DNA of 64,000 nt from Bacteroidales bacterium (GTDB lineage: Bacteria > Bacteroidota > Bacteroidia > Bacteroidales > P3), in assembly GCA_017446745.1 (NCBI GenBank), contig JAFSQF010000113.1, positions 1-64,000 of the forward strand, read 5' to 3'. The notes under the pieces are model-generated. The model was not told the DNA's origin, searched no databases, and worked only from the letters and a program-made list of their open reading frames with translations. Of this stretch, positions 43,704 to 52,593 are shown piece after piece. The position numbers and the translations under genes are program-made. Positions within the stretch are counted from its first letter, which is position 1. Each line of letters starts with the position of its first letter.

Positions 43704-43815
43704 CACATTCAAAATTAAAGAATGTGCATTTTTTTTATACTTCTATTTTGCACTGCAATGTATTGTATTGTATATATTTATAATTAATTATTCCGCATCA
43801 TAAACCATAACAGCG

Positions 43816-44229
43816 ATGAAGAAAAAATTCATTTTATTCCTTGCTTTGGCTTTTTTGGCTGGATGTTTGTGGGCACAGGACAAGCCCGGAGCAAAGCGTG
43901 AACGCAAAAAAAATCTTGTTGTCAAAGAGTGGAACACCAAGGCCGGCTCTACGACCCCCTACCTCGACAATGTGGTGACCTACGATGCCCTGGGGCGCAA
44001 GATCGAGGAGATTGAGTATGCCTCGTATGGGCAGAAACGCCGCGTCACTTATGAATATGAGGGCAATAGCACCAAATGCAGCCGACAAGTGGAATACGAC
44101 GACAAGAACCGCGCCACGAGGGTCAAGAAGTTCGAATACAACGACGACGGCACCCGCAAGGCCCAATACAACTACACCCCCAAGGGCAAGCTTGAAAGCA
44201 CCAAAACATTTGAATATTCTTATAAATGA
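43816..44229 (+). CDS. Small secreted protein with YD-like repeats
   Basis: 137 aa. Signal MKKKFILFLALAFLAGCLWAQ; the Cys may be a lipobox but AQ-D suggests signal peptidase I. The mature part repeats a Tyr-rich beta pattern (VVTYDALGRKIEEIEY, RVTYEYEGNSTK, QVEYDDKNRATRVKKFEY), like short RHS/YD repeats. Its stop overlaps the VTC gene start (ATGA), so it belongs to the polyphosphate-polymerase-like operon. Function unknown. Confidence 0.75.
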   Translation: MKKKFILFLALAFLAGCLWAQDKPGAKRERKKNLVVKEWNTKAGSTTPYLDNVVTYDALGRKIEEIEYASYGQKRRVTYEYEGNSTKCSRQVEYDDKNRATRVKKFEYNDDGTRKAQYNYTPKGKLESTKTFEYSYK

Positions 44230-44981
44230 ATGTCTTGTCGCAAATGCCCCCCATCGGGCTCGACGACATGAAAGCCGTCCGCCTGATGAACCGCGTGGAC
44301 CAGAAATACATGGCCCCAGCCTGTCTGCTGGATGCTCTGCTGCAGCGTGTCGCCGAGGGCTACTACGTGCAGCACATCGACGGCAACCCGCTGGCGCCCT
44401 ACAAGACCCTCTATTTCGACACCGCCGACCTGCGCATGTACACCATGCACCACAACCAAAAGCTCAACCGCCAGAAACTGCGTGTCCGCACCTACCGTTC
44501 CACCGACACCACCTTCTTCGAGATTAAGAACAAGGATAACAAGAAAAAAACACACAAGGTGCGTATCCCGGTGGATGTAAGCCAGTTCGACAGCGTGCTC
44601 GAGGTGCCCGAAGTGGAACAGTTCGTCAACAACAATACGCCGTTCCCCGTGGCCTTGTTGCATCAATGCCTGGAAAATCGTTTTGAACGCATCACGCTGG
44701 TGGATAAAGGGATGAGCGAACGCATAACCATTGACCGGGGCATCATTTTCCACAACCGCGCCACGGGTATCGATGCCGACATCTCGCAACTGCTGGTCAT
44801 CGAGGTGAAGCACGAAGTCGGTGCCCCGACAAGCCTTATCGAGAAAGCCCTCCACGAGCTGCATGTGCTCCCTCGTCGCATGAGCAAATACTGCATAGGC
44901 ACCGCACTCACCGACCCCACGGCCAAGAAAGGCCGCTTCAAGGAAAAATTATTGTTTATAGAAAAAATACATAAATCATGA
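44226..44981 (+). CDS. VTC-domain protein (polyphosphate polymerase-like)
   Basis: 251 aa. VTC-type tunnel-fold features: RVDQKYMAP near the N-terminus, YFDTADLRMYTMHHN, LRVRTYRSTDTTFFEIKNKDNKKKTHKVRI (basic substrate-binding strands) and LLVIEVKHE. Eukaryotic VTC4 makes polyphosphate from ATP; bacterial VTC-domain proteins are less studied. No membrane spans. Both ends overlap neighbours by 4 bp (ATGA), indicating tight coupling with the DUF4956 membrane protein. Confidence 0.85.
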   Translation: MNVLSQMPPIGLDDMKAVRLMNRVDQKYMAPACLLDALLQRVAEGYYVQHIDGNPLAPYKTLYFDTADLRMYTMHHNQKLNRQKLRVRTYRSTDTTFFEIKNKDNKKKTHKVRIPVDVSQFDSVLEVPEVEQFVNNNTPFPVALLHQCLENRFERITLVDKGMSERITIDRGIIFHNRATGIDADISQLLVIEVKHEVGAPTSLIEKALHELHVLPRRMSKYCIGTALTDPTAKKGRFKEKLLFIEKIHKS

Positions 44982-45697
44982 AACTGTTGCAATTAGATTT
45001 CGACCCCGAGATTGCCGACCTCCATCTCGGCGACGCCGAAGACCAGGCCATGGACTTTCTGGGTCTCCCTCTTTTCGACGGCCCCAGCCTCGGCAAGATG
45101 CTTATCCTTTTCGGTATTAACCTCTTGGTTTGTTGGATTATAACCCATTTTTTCTACTACCGCAAAAGTCGCCGTCGCGACTATTATTTCACCTATATGC
45201 TCTTCAGTACGGCTATTTTCTTTATCCTCAACCAGTTGCAGAATATGAAGATTGAGGTGGGTATCGCCCTCGGCCTTTTCGGTATTTTCAGCATGATCCG
45301 CTATCGCACCGAGCAGCTGCGCATACGCGAAATGACCTACCTCTTCGTCCTCATAGCCATAAGCATCATCAACGGCGCCGGTATGGCCACCAGCTATGCC
45401 TCGTTCATTGCGGTGAATCTGATTTTCATCATTCTTATCGCTGTGCTTGAAGCTGTTGGCATGTTCAACCGCAAGGCCGAAAAGATAATCAACTACGAGA
45501 AGATTGAGCTTATCCATCCCAGCCGTCGTGAAGAGTTGTTGGCCGACCTCAAGGCGCGTACCGGGCTGAACATCACTAAAATTCAGATAGGTAGCATCAA
45601 TTTCCTGAAAGATACAGCCTTTATCAAAGTCTCTTATATCCCCGACGATCCGGAACCCAATGATATCGACATGATTACCAAATTCAAACAGAAATAA
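44978..45697 (+). CDS. DUF4956 membrane protein
   Basis: 239 aa. Membrane segments at about 38-58, 68-86, 92-107 and 120-160 (two helices), then a cytoplasmic domain (EKIELIHPSRREELLADLKARTGLNITKIQIGSINFLKDTAFIKVSY). The motif FGIFSMIRYRTEQLRIREMTYLF is the DUF4956 hallmark. This family habitually neighbours VTC-domain and CotH or Cthe_2159 genes. It probably forms the membrane partner of the VTC enzyme. ATGA overlap with the VTC gene. Confidence 0.88.
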   Translation: MKLLQLDFDPEIADLHLGDAEDQAMDFLGLPLFDGPSLGKMLILFGINLLVCWIITHFFYYRKSRRRDYYFTYMLFSTAIFFILNQLQNMKIEVGIALGLFGIFSMIRYRTEQLRIREMTYLFVLIAISIINGAGMATSYASFIAVNLIFIILIAVLEAVGMFNRKAEKIINYEKIELIHPSRREELLADLKARTGLNITKIQIGSINFLKDTAFIKVSYIPDDPEPNDIDMITKFKQK

Positions 45698-45733
45698 ACA
45701 TTTTCTTGTCAACCATCCTTTCGCTCACCGTTG

Positions 45734-45904
45734 GCATTTTGGTACGCGGGCGTCCCCGCCTGCGAAAGGCATTTTGGTACGCGGGCGTCCCCGCCTGCGA
45801 AAGGCATTTTGGTACGCGTGCGTCCCCGCCTGCGAAAGGCATTTTGGTACGCGGGCGTCCCCGCCTGCGAAAGGCATTTGGTACGCGGGCGTCCCCGCCT
45901 GCGA
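45734..45904 (+). repeat. 35-bp tandem array, 4.9 units
   Basis: Units begin GCATTTTGGTACGCGGGCG and end with CCTGCGAAAG. They start at 45734, 45769, 45804, 45839 and 45874; the last is truncated and lacks one T. Unit 3 has one substitution (GCGTG). Each unit has a GCGGG-CGTC-CCCGC hairpin. Single copies in reverse orientation lie in 42136-42400. It sits between DUF4956 and the surface lipoprotein gene. Confidence 0.95.
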
Positions 45905-45935
45905 TTTAAGAATTAAGATAACCTTAAATAATGTT

Positions 45936-47498
45936 ATGAGAATAAATCAAACCTTCAGATTTTTAGTTGTCAATCTCTTGTTGCTGACGGCTCTCTCCAG
46001 TTGCAACAAGGATAATATTGTATCGACCACCGAGACGGGTACGGAGCCCACAACACTTACAGGCGGCGACACTATTGCTGTCGTCTTTTCGTCGAGCTCA
46101 GATGCCACAGTCAGCGGCGCATCGTCAAGCCAGTCGGTCTCTATCGACGGTAATGGCGTCACCATTGTCAACAACAGCCGCACCAGCATTATTTATCTGC
46201 TCAGCGGCTCAACAGCGAATGGTTTTCTTAAGATTTATAGCCCTAAGAAACAGCAGATTGAGTTGTGTGGCGTAAGTATCACCAATCCTAACGGCGCTGC
46301 CATCAACGTGCAGGGTATCACCGATTCTGTTTCGAAAGGGAAAACGGTATATCTGGTGCTCAACGGCAGCAACGAACTGTCCGACGGCACCACCTACACC
46401 AATACACCCGACGGCGAGGACGAGAAGGCCGCCCTCTTCAGCGAAGGGCAGATAATCATCAGCGGCACGGGAAGCCTTACGGTTACAGCCAAGGGCAAGA
46501 GCGGCATAGCCAGCGACGACTATGTCGACATCACCGGAGGCACCGTTACGGTGAACTGCACCGCCAGCACATTTGTCTCTGGGGGCGACACCACCAAGGT
46601 GGCGGGCATCAAGACCAACGATGCCTTCACCATGGCCGACGGCATCCTCAACGTCACCTGCAGCGGCGCAGGAGCCAAAGGCCTTAGCGGCGACGGCACT
46701 GCCTTATTCGGCGGCGGTGAGGTCAACATCACCGTGACGGGCTCCAATTTCGGCAGCTCCGGCAATTCCGGCCAAGGCGGTGGTCCCGGTGGCCATGGCG
46801 GCGGCCCCGGCGGTGGCAACAGTAGCGACAACAGCGTGGCTGCCAAGGGCATGAAGTTCGATGGGAATATCGTCTTCAATGGCGGCACAGTCACGGTGAA
46901 GAGCACCAACCATGAGGCTGTGGAATCGAAGTCTGCCCTCACTATAAATGGCGGGCATCTCTTTTGCTACTCCTCGTCCGACGACGCCATCAACGCTGCC
47001 GGCGAGCTGACTATCAACGATGGCTACGTCTATGCTCAAAGTGTTGGCAACGATGGTATTGATGCCAATGGTAATCTCTATGTCAACGGCGGCTTGGTAT
47101 ATGCCATAGGATCCTCTGGGGCCGAACAGGCTTTGGATGCCAACACCGAGGGCGGTGCCAAGCTTTACGTTAGCGGCGGAACGCTGATTGCCATAGGAGG
47201 CCTTGAGTCGGGTGCCTCGCTGACGCAGAGCTGCTATCAGGCCTCGACATGGTCGCAGAACACATGGTATGCACTTACCGTGGGCGGCATAACCTACGCT
47301 TTCAAGACCCCCTCAAGCGGCGGCAGCCCTCTGGTGGTGTCGGGTTCCTCCAGCTCTGAGCCCTCGCTCTCAAGAGGTGTCACGGCTACAGGCGGGACCT
47401 CCTATTTCGACGGTCTTCTCCTCGAGGGTGCCAACGTTACTGGCGGCACTTCGGTATCGCTCAACTCTTACACCGGCAGCGGCGGCGGGTGGCATTAA
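45936..47498 (+). CDS. Cthe_2159-like carbohydrate-binding surface lipoprotein
   Basis: 520 aa from ATG 45936; longer frames start inside the 35-bp repeat and are rejected. Lipobox LTALSSC. A right-handed beta-helix-like run of repeats (GQIIISGTGSLTVTAKGKSGI, DDYVDITGGTVTVNCTA, SALTINGGHLFCYSSSDDAINA, GNLYVNGGLVYAIGSSGAEQALDA) matches the Cthe_2159 carbohydrate-binding family as I recall it, including the conserved EGGAKLYVSGGTLIAIGG. A Gly-rich insert lies around residues 275-300 (GQGGGPGGHGGGPGGG). Probably displayed at the surface and part of the VTC-DUF4956 locus. Confidence 0.82.
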   Translation: MRINQTFRFLVVNLLLLTALSSCNKDNIVSTTETGTEPTTLTGGDTIAVVFSSSSDATVSGASSSQSVSIDGNGVTIVNNSRTSIIYLLSGSTANGFLKIYSPKKQQIELCGVSITNPNGAAINVQGITDSVSKGKTVYLVLNGSNELSDGTTYTNTPDGEDEKAALFSEGQIIISGTGSLTVTAKGKSGIASDDYVDITGGTVTVNCTASTFVSGGDTTKVAGIKTNDAFTMADGILNVTCSGAGAKGLSGDGTALFGGGEVNITVTGSNFGSSGNSGQGGGPGGHGGGPGGGNSSDNSVAAKGMKFDGNIVFNGGTVTVKSTNHEAVESKSALTINGGHLFCYSSSDDAINAAGELTINDGYVYAQSVGNDGIDANGNLYVNGGLVYAIGSSGAEQALDANTEGGAKLYVSGGTLIAIGGLESGASLTQSCYQASTWSQNTWYALTVGGITYAFKTPSSGGSPLVVSGSSSSEPSLSRGVTATGGTSYFDGLLLEGANVTGGTSVSLNSYTGSGGGWH

Positions 47499-47538
47499 TC
47501 TGGTTATAATGATTGATAATTAAATAATTAGACAAGTA

Positions 47539-48387
47539 ATGACCTATAAATCTGTTAAATATTTTGTAGTTTTCATATTGATTGCGGGACTCCATTTTCC
47601 CAATGTCAGCACACTGAAAGCTCAGACCGATGTAGATCTTGATTCCGAGATGGGAGGGCGTATAGCCTTCACTCTCGACAAAAAATTGTCGCGTGGCCTG
47701 CACCTTTCGTTGGAAGAAGAGCTGCGCATCGCGGGCAATTTCGGCACGTTCGAGCGGTTCCACACCACATTGGCGCTCTCCTACAAGGTGAACGACTACC
47801 TCAAATTGGGAGCAGGATATGCCTTGATCAACCCCTACAGTTCGTCGAACGAGTCGTTCAAGAGCAGTCGTCACCGACTGATGCTCGATGCCACAGGTGG
47901 CATCCGCTACGGCAACTGGCGGCTCTCGCTCAAAGAACGTTTCCAGGCCACCTACCGCTCGGGCGACATGAACGAATACCAAAACCCGCGCACGGCCCTG
48001 ACATTGAAAAGCCGATTGCAGCTGCAATATAAAGGATTCCGCCGCCTCGAGCCTTATGCCAGCATCGAACTGCGCACCATGCTCAACGCACCCGTAGTGA
48101 ATGCCTACTACAACGGGGTTTCCTACCTGACGGCGGACTATGCCACAAGCGGCGAAGCCGGATGGTTTCTCGATGGCTTCGGCAACGTCTACGTCAACCG
48201 CATCCGTGCCACCCTCGGAGCGGAATACAGGCTCAGCAAGCGCAGCAGCATCGACTTGTCTTTGATGGCAGACCGCGTGATGGACTATGTGGTCGACGCC
48301 AATGCCGAGGGCACCAAACTGAAGAGCTACACCTACGAGACGGGCTTTGTGGGCTGGCTCACGGTAGGCTACAAATATTCTTTCTGA
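47539..48387 (+). CDS. DUF2490 outer-membrane protein
   Basis: 282 aa with a signal peptide ending near LKAQ. Repeated amphipathic strands (LHLSLEEELRIAGNFGTFERFHTTLALSYKV, YLKLGAGYALINPY, NRIRATLGAEYRLSKRSSIDLSLMADRV) end in YKYSF with a C-terminal Phe, a barrel signature. It fits the DUF2490 family, frequent at VTC/CotH loci. It follows the surface lipoprotein by 40 bp and is probably co-transcribed. Confidence 0.82.
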   Translation: MTYKSVKYFVVFILIAGLHFPNVSTLKAQTDVDLDSEMGGRIAFTLDKKLSRGLHLSLEEELRIAGNFGTFERFHTTLALSYKVNDYLKLGAGYALINPYSSSNESFKSSRHRLMLDATGGIRYGNWRLSLKERFQATYRSGDMNEYQNPRTALTLKSRLQLQYKGFRRLEPYASIELRTMLNAPVVNAYYNGVSYLTADYATSGEAGWFLDGFGNVYVNRIRATLGAEYRLSKRSSIDLSLMADRVMDYVVDANAEGTKLKSYTYETGFVGWLTVGYKYSF

Positions 48388-48424
48388 TGTAAGAGGACGG
48401 GCATCCTGGCCCTCCTCCCACAAC

Positions 48425-48475
48425 GGCAAAGCTGGGAAGCTTAGCCTCCTACCTGTAGGAGGCCGGGCTGCTCAG
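48425..48475. repeat. Degenerate palindromic element pair
   Basis: GGCAAAGCT-GGGA-AGCTTAGCC (48425-48446, one mismatch) followed by a decayed GTAGGAGGCCGGGCTG unit, the same pair seen at 42 kb and 52 kb. Located between convergent genes. Confidence 0.75.
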
Positions 48476-48506
48476 CTTTCTTGCATTCAGGCACATAGAC
48501 CAAGGC

Positions 48507-51056
48507 TTATGTGTTGAAGAAATGCTCAATGGGTTTCATGAAGGGGGTGAGGACTGTTTGGTAGCCGTGCGGAGAGTAGAGCGTATAGCTGATGCAGAGG
48601 CGTTTCTTGGCTCGCGTGATGGCCACGTAGAATTTGCGGGCATCCTCCATTCGCTCTTCCTTTGAACAGCGGTAGAATGGGTAGGTGCCCAGGTTGGCGT
48701 TGAGTACCACCACATTCTCAAACTCAAGCCCCTTGCCCTTGTGGACGGTCATCACGAACACGCGGTCGTCTATCAGCCCCTCGGAGTTCACCAGGTCGCC
48801 CTCGTTGATGCTTCCCGTCATGTCGGTCATGTGCCTGTCTATCTGGTCGTACAGGGTTTCTTCGATGTCGGGGTTCACCCACTGCTGCCGCACGAACTGA
48901 AGAAAGATGTTGAATTTGTTGCCAAGGCTTTCAATCATTTTCTGTGCCAGCATCTTGTCGTAGAGGCTCTTCAGCTCGTCGGCCAAAGTGCGTCCCGTAT
49001 GACTTATGGGTTGGTAGAGGTCGTTGTTGAGGCTGTTGAACAGCGGCTGCAGCTGCTCCATCTTGGCCACGATGTTGCGTATCTTTGCCTTGGCGCGAAA
49101 TAGCTTTTGTTCGGGAATGATGAGTTGCGATTTCTTGATGCAATAGTCCACGAGCGAGAGCGTTGCCGCTATATCTTCGTCGGCCAGGTGCGAGTTGCTG
49201 CCTTCCAGGTGCAGCTCCTCGAGCAGGTATCCGAGCTTGTATCTGTGCAGGTTGGGCTCCACGCACTTGATGAGGTGCAGCGAATCGTAGATGTCGAAGT
49301 CTATCTGTTTGTTGAGGGTTTTCTCCACGTTGCTGCGCAGAATGCGGTAGTCGTATCTGACGTTGTGGCCCAGCAGGGGGCAGTCGCCAACATAGTCGAG
49401 GAACATGCGAAGGCCCTCCTTGCGTTCCAGGTGCGGATTGTCGGCATATAGCTTTATCAGGGGGTTCTCTTTGCCGCCCACCTTCTCGGGAAGCGGACGG
49501 TCGGTGTGGATCAGGATGTTGAAATCAGAGCCGGCCACCCTCTTGCCATCCCTCACCTTGAAGGCCGCAATCTGCACTATCTCGTCTTCCAGCACGTCGA
49601 GCCCCGTTGTCTCGGTGTCGAACAGCACAAATTCTCTGTTTCGGTATTCGCGGTGGAAGCGTTCCACGTAGGATTCCTCGTCCATGAGGTCGAAGGGGGT
49701 CATCATCAGGCTTTTCAGCCTTACGAGGAACTCGCGGGCGATGGCGCCGGAGTGGATGGCCCCGATGCCGTAGAGCAGCCTGGACCATGCCATGTTGTTG
49801 AAAGGATTGGCCCCGACGCAAAAAATCGACGAGAGGGTCTTGTACGATTTCGTCTTGAACAGGTCGGCCCCGGAGATCTTGAAATGGGTGATACTGTTGG
49901 AACTCAAAATCTTGCTTATGCGGTCCGCGGCTTTGTTGGTGGGCACGAGGATGGCTATGCGCTCGTTGTCGAACTGAAGGTAGTGCTTCACCATTTTGCA
50001 TACGCGGTTGCACTCGTCGCGCTCCGTGGTGTTGCCGGTGAGAATAAGGTCGTGCCGCTCGTGGTTGGCAAGATTGGTGGAATGCGGCAATATTGAAGTG
50101 TCTACCTGCAGCACTTTCTCGGCGTAGGTGTTGAAGATGTCGAGCAGATATTTGGGTGAGCGGTAGTTGGTGCCCAAAGTCAGCAGGTGTCCCTGGCAGC
50201 GTTTTTTCAGCATCTGCAGTTGCCCCAGTTTGGCGCCGAGGAACGAGAAGATGGCCTGCTGCTCATCGCCCAAATACATGGCGGTGAAGTCCACCGAGGT
50301 GTCGAGCAGCTCATCGATAATGGCCATCTGCAGCGCGTTGAGGTCCTGCACCTCGTCTACCTGTATCCACTTGTATCGCCGGTAGTTATGCTTGCTGTCG
50401 CGCCGCAGGCACTCGTAGGCTTGTATAAGGATGTCGGAGAAACTGATGATGTTGCGTTCCGACTTGTATTGCCTATAGCGCAGTGCGTAGTGCACAAGTT
50501 TGTCTTTCAGAGCCACTTTCGTGTGGTTGAAGTCGGCGTTGAGAGCTGTCTGATAGTATTGCTCGAACTCGTTGCTTGGCATATAGATGGCTTTCTTGGG
50601 CTGTCCGAGCCTACGTTGTTGTATATAGGCGTCAATGTTGTCAATCATCGTCAGCTTCATCCGGTCTACGTCGTTGTTGGGGGTCAGGAAGAAGTAGGGG
50701 TCGAAGCTGATGAGTATGTCGGTCATATCATCATCGTCGATGATGGATGAGTTCTCTGGTATGCAGGCGTTGTCGTAGAGGAAATGCGAGCAGTAGCGGT
50801 GCACGTTGCCCACGAAGATGTTGCGCGAATCCTCGCCTACGTTATCCTTGATGCGGTCCAGCATGCCGCGCGAGGCTCGGTTGGTGAAGGTAAGGCAGAT
50901 CATCTGGTCGAAGGGTACGCCAAGCTCATGGGCCTTGACGATGCGCTGCGAGAGGATGTCGGTTTTGCCGCATCCCGGAGGTGCCAGCACCAGATAGTAT
51001 CCCCCCATGGCCTTGATGGCTTCACGTTGTTCGCTGTCGTATTTCTTCTTGTTCAT
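48507..51056 (-). CDS. UvrD-type helicase with an inserted DnaQ-like exonuclease
   Basis: 849 aa. SF1A helicase: Q-motif YDSEQREAIKA, Walker A LAPPGCGKTDI (about 24-34), CLTFTNRASRGM, Walker B IQVDEVQDLNALQ, LGDEQQAIFSFLGA and NYRSPKYLLDIF. Residues about 476-645 are a DEDD exonuclease: LFDTETTGLDVLEDEIVQIAAF (D480, E482), LGHNVRYDYRIL and HLADEDIAATLSLVDY. The helicase resumes with TVHKGKGLEFENVVVLNA (from about 770) and KFYVAITRAKKRLCISYT. The exonuclease thus splits the motor between motifs IV and V. It is likely a DNA repair or resection enzyme. Isolated leftward gene. Confidence 0.88.
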   Translation of the reverse strand: MNKKKYDSEQREAIKAMGGYYLVLAPPGCGKTDILSQRIVKAHELGVPFDQMICLTFTNRASRGMLDRIKDNVGEDSRNIFVGNVHRYCSHFLYDNACIPENSSIIDDDDMTDILISFDPYFFLTPNNDVDRMKLTMIDNIDAYIQQRRLGQPKKAIYMPSNEFEQYYQTALNADFNHTKVALKDKLVHYALRYRQYKSERNIISFSDILIQAYECLRRDSKHNYRRYKWIQVDEVQDLNALQMAIIDELLDTSVDFTAMYLGDEQQAIFSFLGAKLGQLQMLKKRCQGHLLTLGTNYRSPKYLLDIFNTYAEKVLQVDTSILPHSTNLANHERHDLILTGNTTERDECNRVCKMVKHYLQFDNERIAILVPTNKAADRISKILSSNSITHFKISGADLFKTKSYKTLSSIFCVGANPFNNMAWSRLLYGIGAIHSGAIAREFLVRLKSLMMTPFDLMDEESYVERFHREYRNREFVLFDTETTGLDVLEDEIVQIAAFKVRDGKRVAGSDFNILIHTDRPLPEKVGGKENPLIKLYADNPHLERKEGLRMFLDYVGDCPLLGHNVRYDYRILRSNVEKTLNKQIDFDIYDSLHLIKCVEPNLHRYKLGYLLEELHLEGSNSHLADEDIAATLSLVDYCIKKSQLIIPEQKLFRAKAKIRNIVAKMEQLQPLFNSLNNDLYQPISHTGRTLADELKSLYDKMLAQKMIESLGNKFNIFLQFVRQQWVNPDIEETLYDQIDRHMTDMTGSINEGDLVNSEGLIDDRVFVMTVHKGKGLEFENVVVLNANLGTYPFYRCSKEERMEDARKFYVAITRAKKRLCISYTLYSPHGYQTVLTPFMKPIEHFFNT

Positions 51057-51101
51057 AATCTTTTAGTTGCTGACTATTGTTCTTTTAGTCTGAATGGAGT
51101 G

Positions 51102-51123
51102 GTCAACGCCTCCGAGTGTTGAC
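51102..51123. repeat. Palindromic element upstream of the helicase
   Basis: GTCAACGC-CTCCGA-GTGTTGAC (51102-51123), the same family as the AACGCTCGGAGG elements near 39.49, 42.1 and 42.35 kb. The rest of 51057-51228 has nothing recognisable. Confidence 0.6.
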
Positions 51124-51228
51124 ATTGTATTCCTTCTTCACCAAAGTGGTCCGGTTAGGCTCCACGACCCACTACTATCGTTTAATATTCAACACTTCAC
51201 ATGATTTCGACATCGTTTCTAAACGGTG

Positions 51229-52503
51229 TCAGAACTCGTCGACCACTTTGTCGATTCGGTAGAGCTTGTCGCCGCGGCGTAGGGGAGAGGAGGTGGCGAA
51301 GCTGAAGCGGTGTCCTTGACGCACTTCGGCCACGGGGTCGCGCTCCAGGCGCAGCTCGTCGACGGTGGCGCGGTAGACGCCGGTGGTCTCACCGATAACC
51401 ATAATCTCGTCGCCAGGCTTCAGCGTCTCGGCGGTCTGCATCTGGGCCTCGGCCACGCCGATGCGAGCGAAGTAGTTCTTCACCAGACCAAGATATACCT
51501 TGTTCTCAGTGGCTTGCGAGCCATAGCGTTCGCTCCATTCGCCCATCTTGCGCCCCAGGTAATAGCCGTCCCAGAAGCCGCGGTTGAACACCGTTGCGAG
51601 GCGCCGTTTCCAGTCGGCTATGCGCTCGGGCGTGTATGTGCCGTCGGCAATGGAGGCTACGGCCTCTTTGTAGCACTCCACCACCGTGCGCACGTAGTCG
51701 GCACTGCGTCCGCGCCCTTCTATCTTCAGCACACGGACGCCAGCCTTGATAATCTTGTCGAGGAAATCGATGGTGCAGAGGTCTTTGGGCGACATGATGT
51801 ACTTGCCCGACACCACCAGCTCGGTGTCCGATTCGAGGTCCTTGACCAGGTATTCGCGGCGACACAGCTGCAGGCATGCACCGCGGTTGGCGGAATAGTT
51901 GTAGTTGTCGAGCGAGAGGTAGCACTTGCCGCTCACCGACATGCAGAGGGCGCCATGGGCGAAGACCTCGATGCGCACCATGTCGCCCTTGGGCCCGCGG
52001 ATGTCGTTGTCGTGGATGAAGCGTGTGATTTCGGCCACCTGGCGCAGCGGGAGCTCTCGGGCGGTGACGATGACGTCGGCCCACTGGGCGAAGAAGCGCA
52101 CCGCCTCGGTGTTGCTGACGTTGCACTGGGTTGAGATATGCACCTCGAGGCCAATGCTGTGGGCGTAGGTGATCACCGCCATGTCGCTGGCTATGATTGC
52201 CGTGACCGCGGCTTTCAGGGCCTCGTGCAGCAGCTGGCGCATCTCGTCGAGCTCGTGGTTGTAGATGATGGTGTTGACGGTGAGGTAGGTCTTTATGCCA
52301 TGCTTGCGGCAGGTGTCGCAGATGCGCTGCAGGTCGGCGGCGGTGAAGTTCGCCGCCGAGCGCGACCGCATATTGAGGTTTCCCACACCGAAATACACAG
52401 CGTCGGCTCCCGCCTGGATTGCCGCGCTGAGCGACTCCCACGACCCCACCGGGGCCATTATCTCTATCTTGTCAGCCTTATGTTGATCAGCATCAGATTG
52501 CAT
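51229..52503 (-). CDS. Peptidase family U32 protein
   Basis: 424 aa. U32 signature region: KIEIMAPVGSWESLSAAIQAGADAVYFGVG at the N-terminus, VEVFAHGALCMSVSGKCYLS and NRGACLQLCRREYLV with conserved Cys, and ILKIEGRGRSADYVRTVVECYK. Members of this family (RlhA, TrhP/YegQ, UbiU/V) mostly act in RNA hydroxylation or prephenate-derived modification rather than as proteases. The closest function here is uncertain; tRNA uridine hydroxylation (TrhP-type) is plausible. Its upstream gap is repeat-rich. Confidence 0.88.
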   Translation of the reverse strand: MQSDADQHKADKIEIMAPVGSWESLSAAIQAGADAVYFGVGNLNMRSRSAANFTAADLQRICDTCRKHGIKTYLTVNTIIYNHELDEMRQLLHEALKAAVTAIIASDMAVITYAHSIGLEVHISTQCNVSNTEAVRFFAQWADVIVTARELPLRQVAEITRFIHDNDIRGPKGDMVRIEVFAHGALCMSVSGKCYLSLDNYNYSANRGACLQLCRREYLVKDLESDTELVVSGKYIMSPKDLCTIDFLDKIIKAGVRVLKIEGRGRSADYVRTVVECYKEAVASIADGTYTPERIADWKRRLATVFNRGFWDGYYLGRKMGEWSERYGSQATENKVYLGLVKNYFARIGVAEAQMQTAETLKPGDEIMVIGETTGVYRATVDELRLERDPVAEVRQGHRFSFATSSPLRRGDKLYRIDKVVDEF

Positions 52504-52593
52504 ACGGATTTTGCTTATTATGACACATAATTTTCCGTAAAAACGTTATAATGTAAATGAAATTGTGCCATTCATCAAAAAATAGTTGTAGGA

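Noticed and set aside
45774..45935. Longer start of the surface lipoprotein within the 35-bp repeat
   Set aside because: It would remove the N-terminal lipoprotein signal; the ATG at 45936 gives a proper lipobox.
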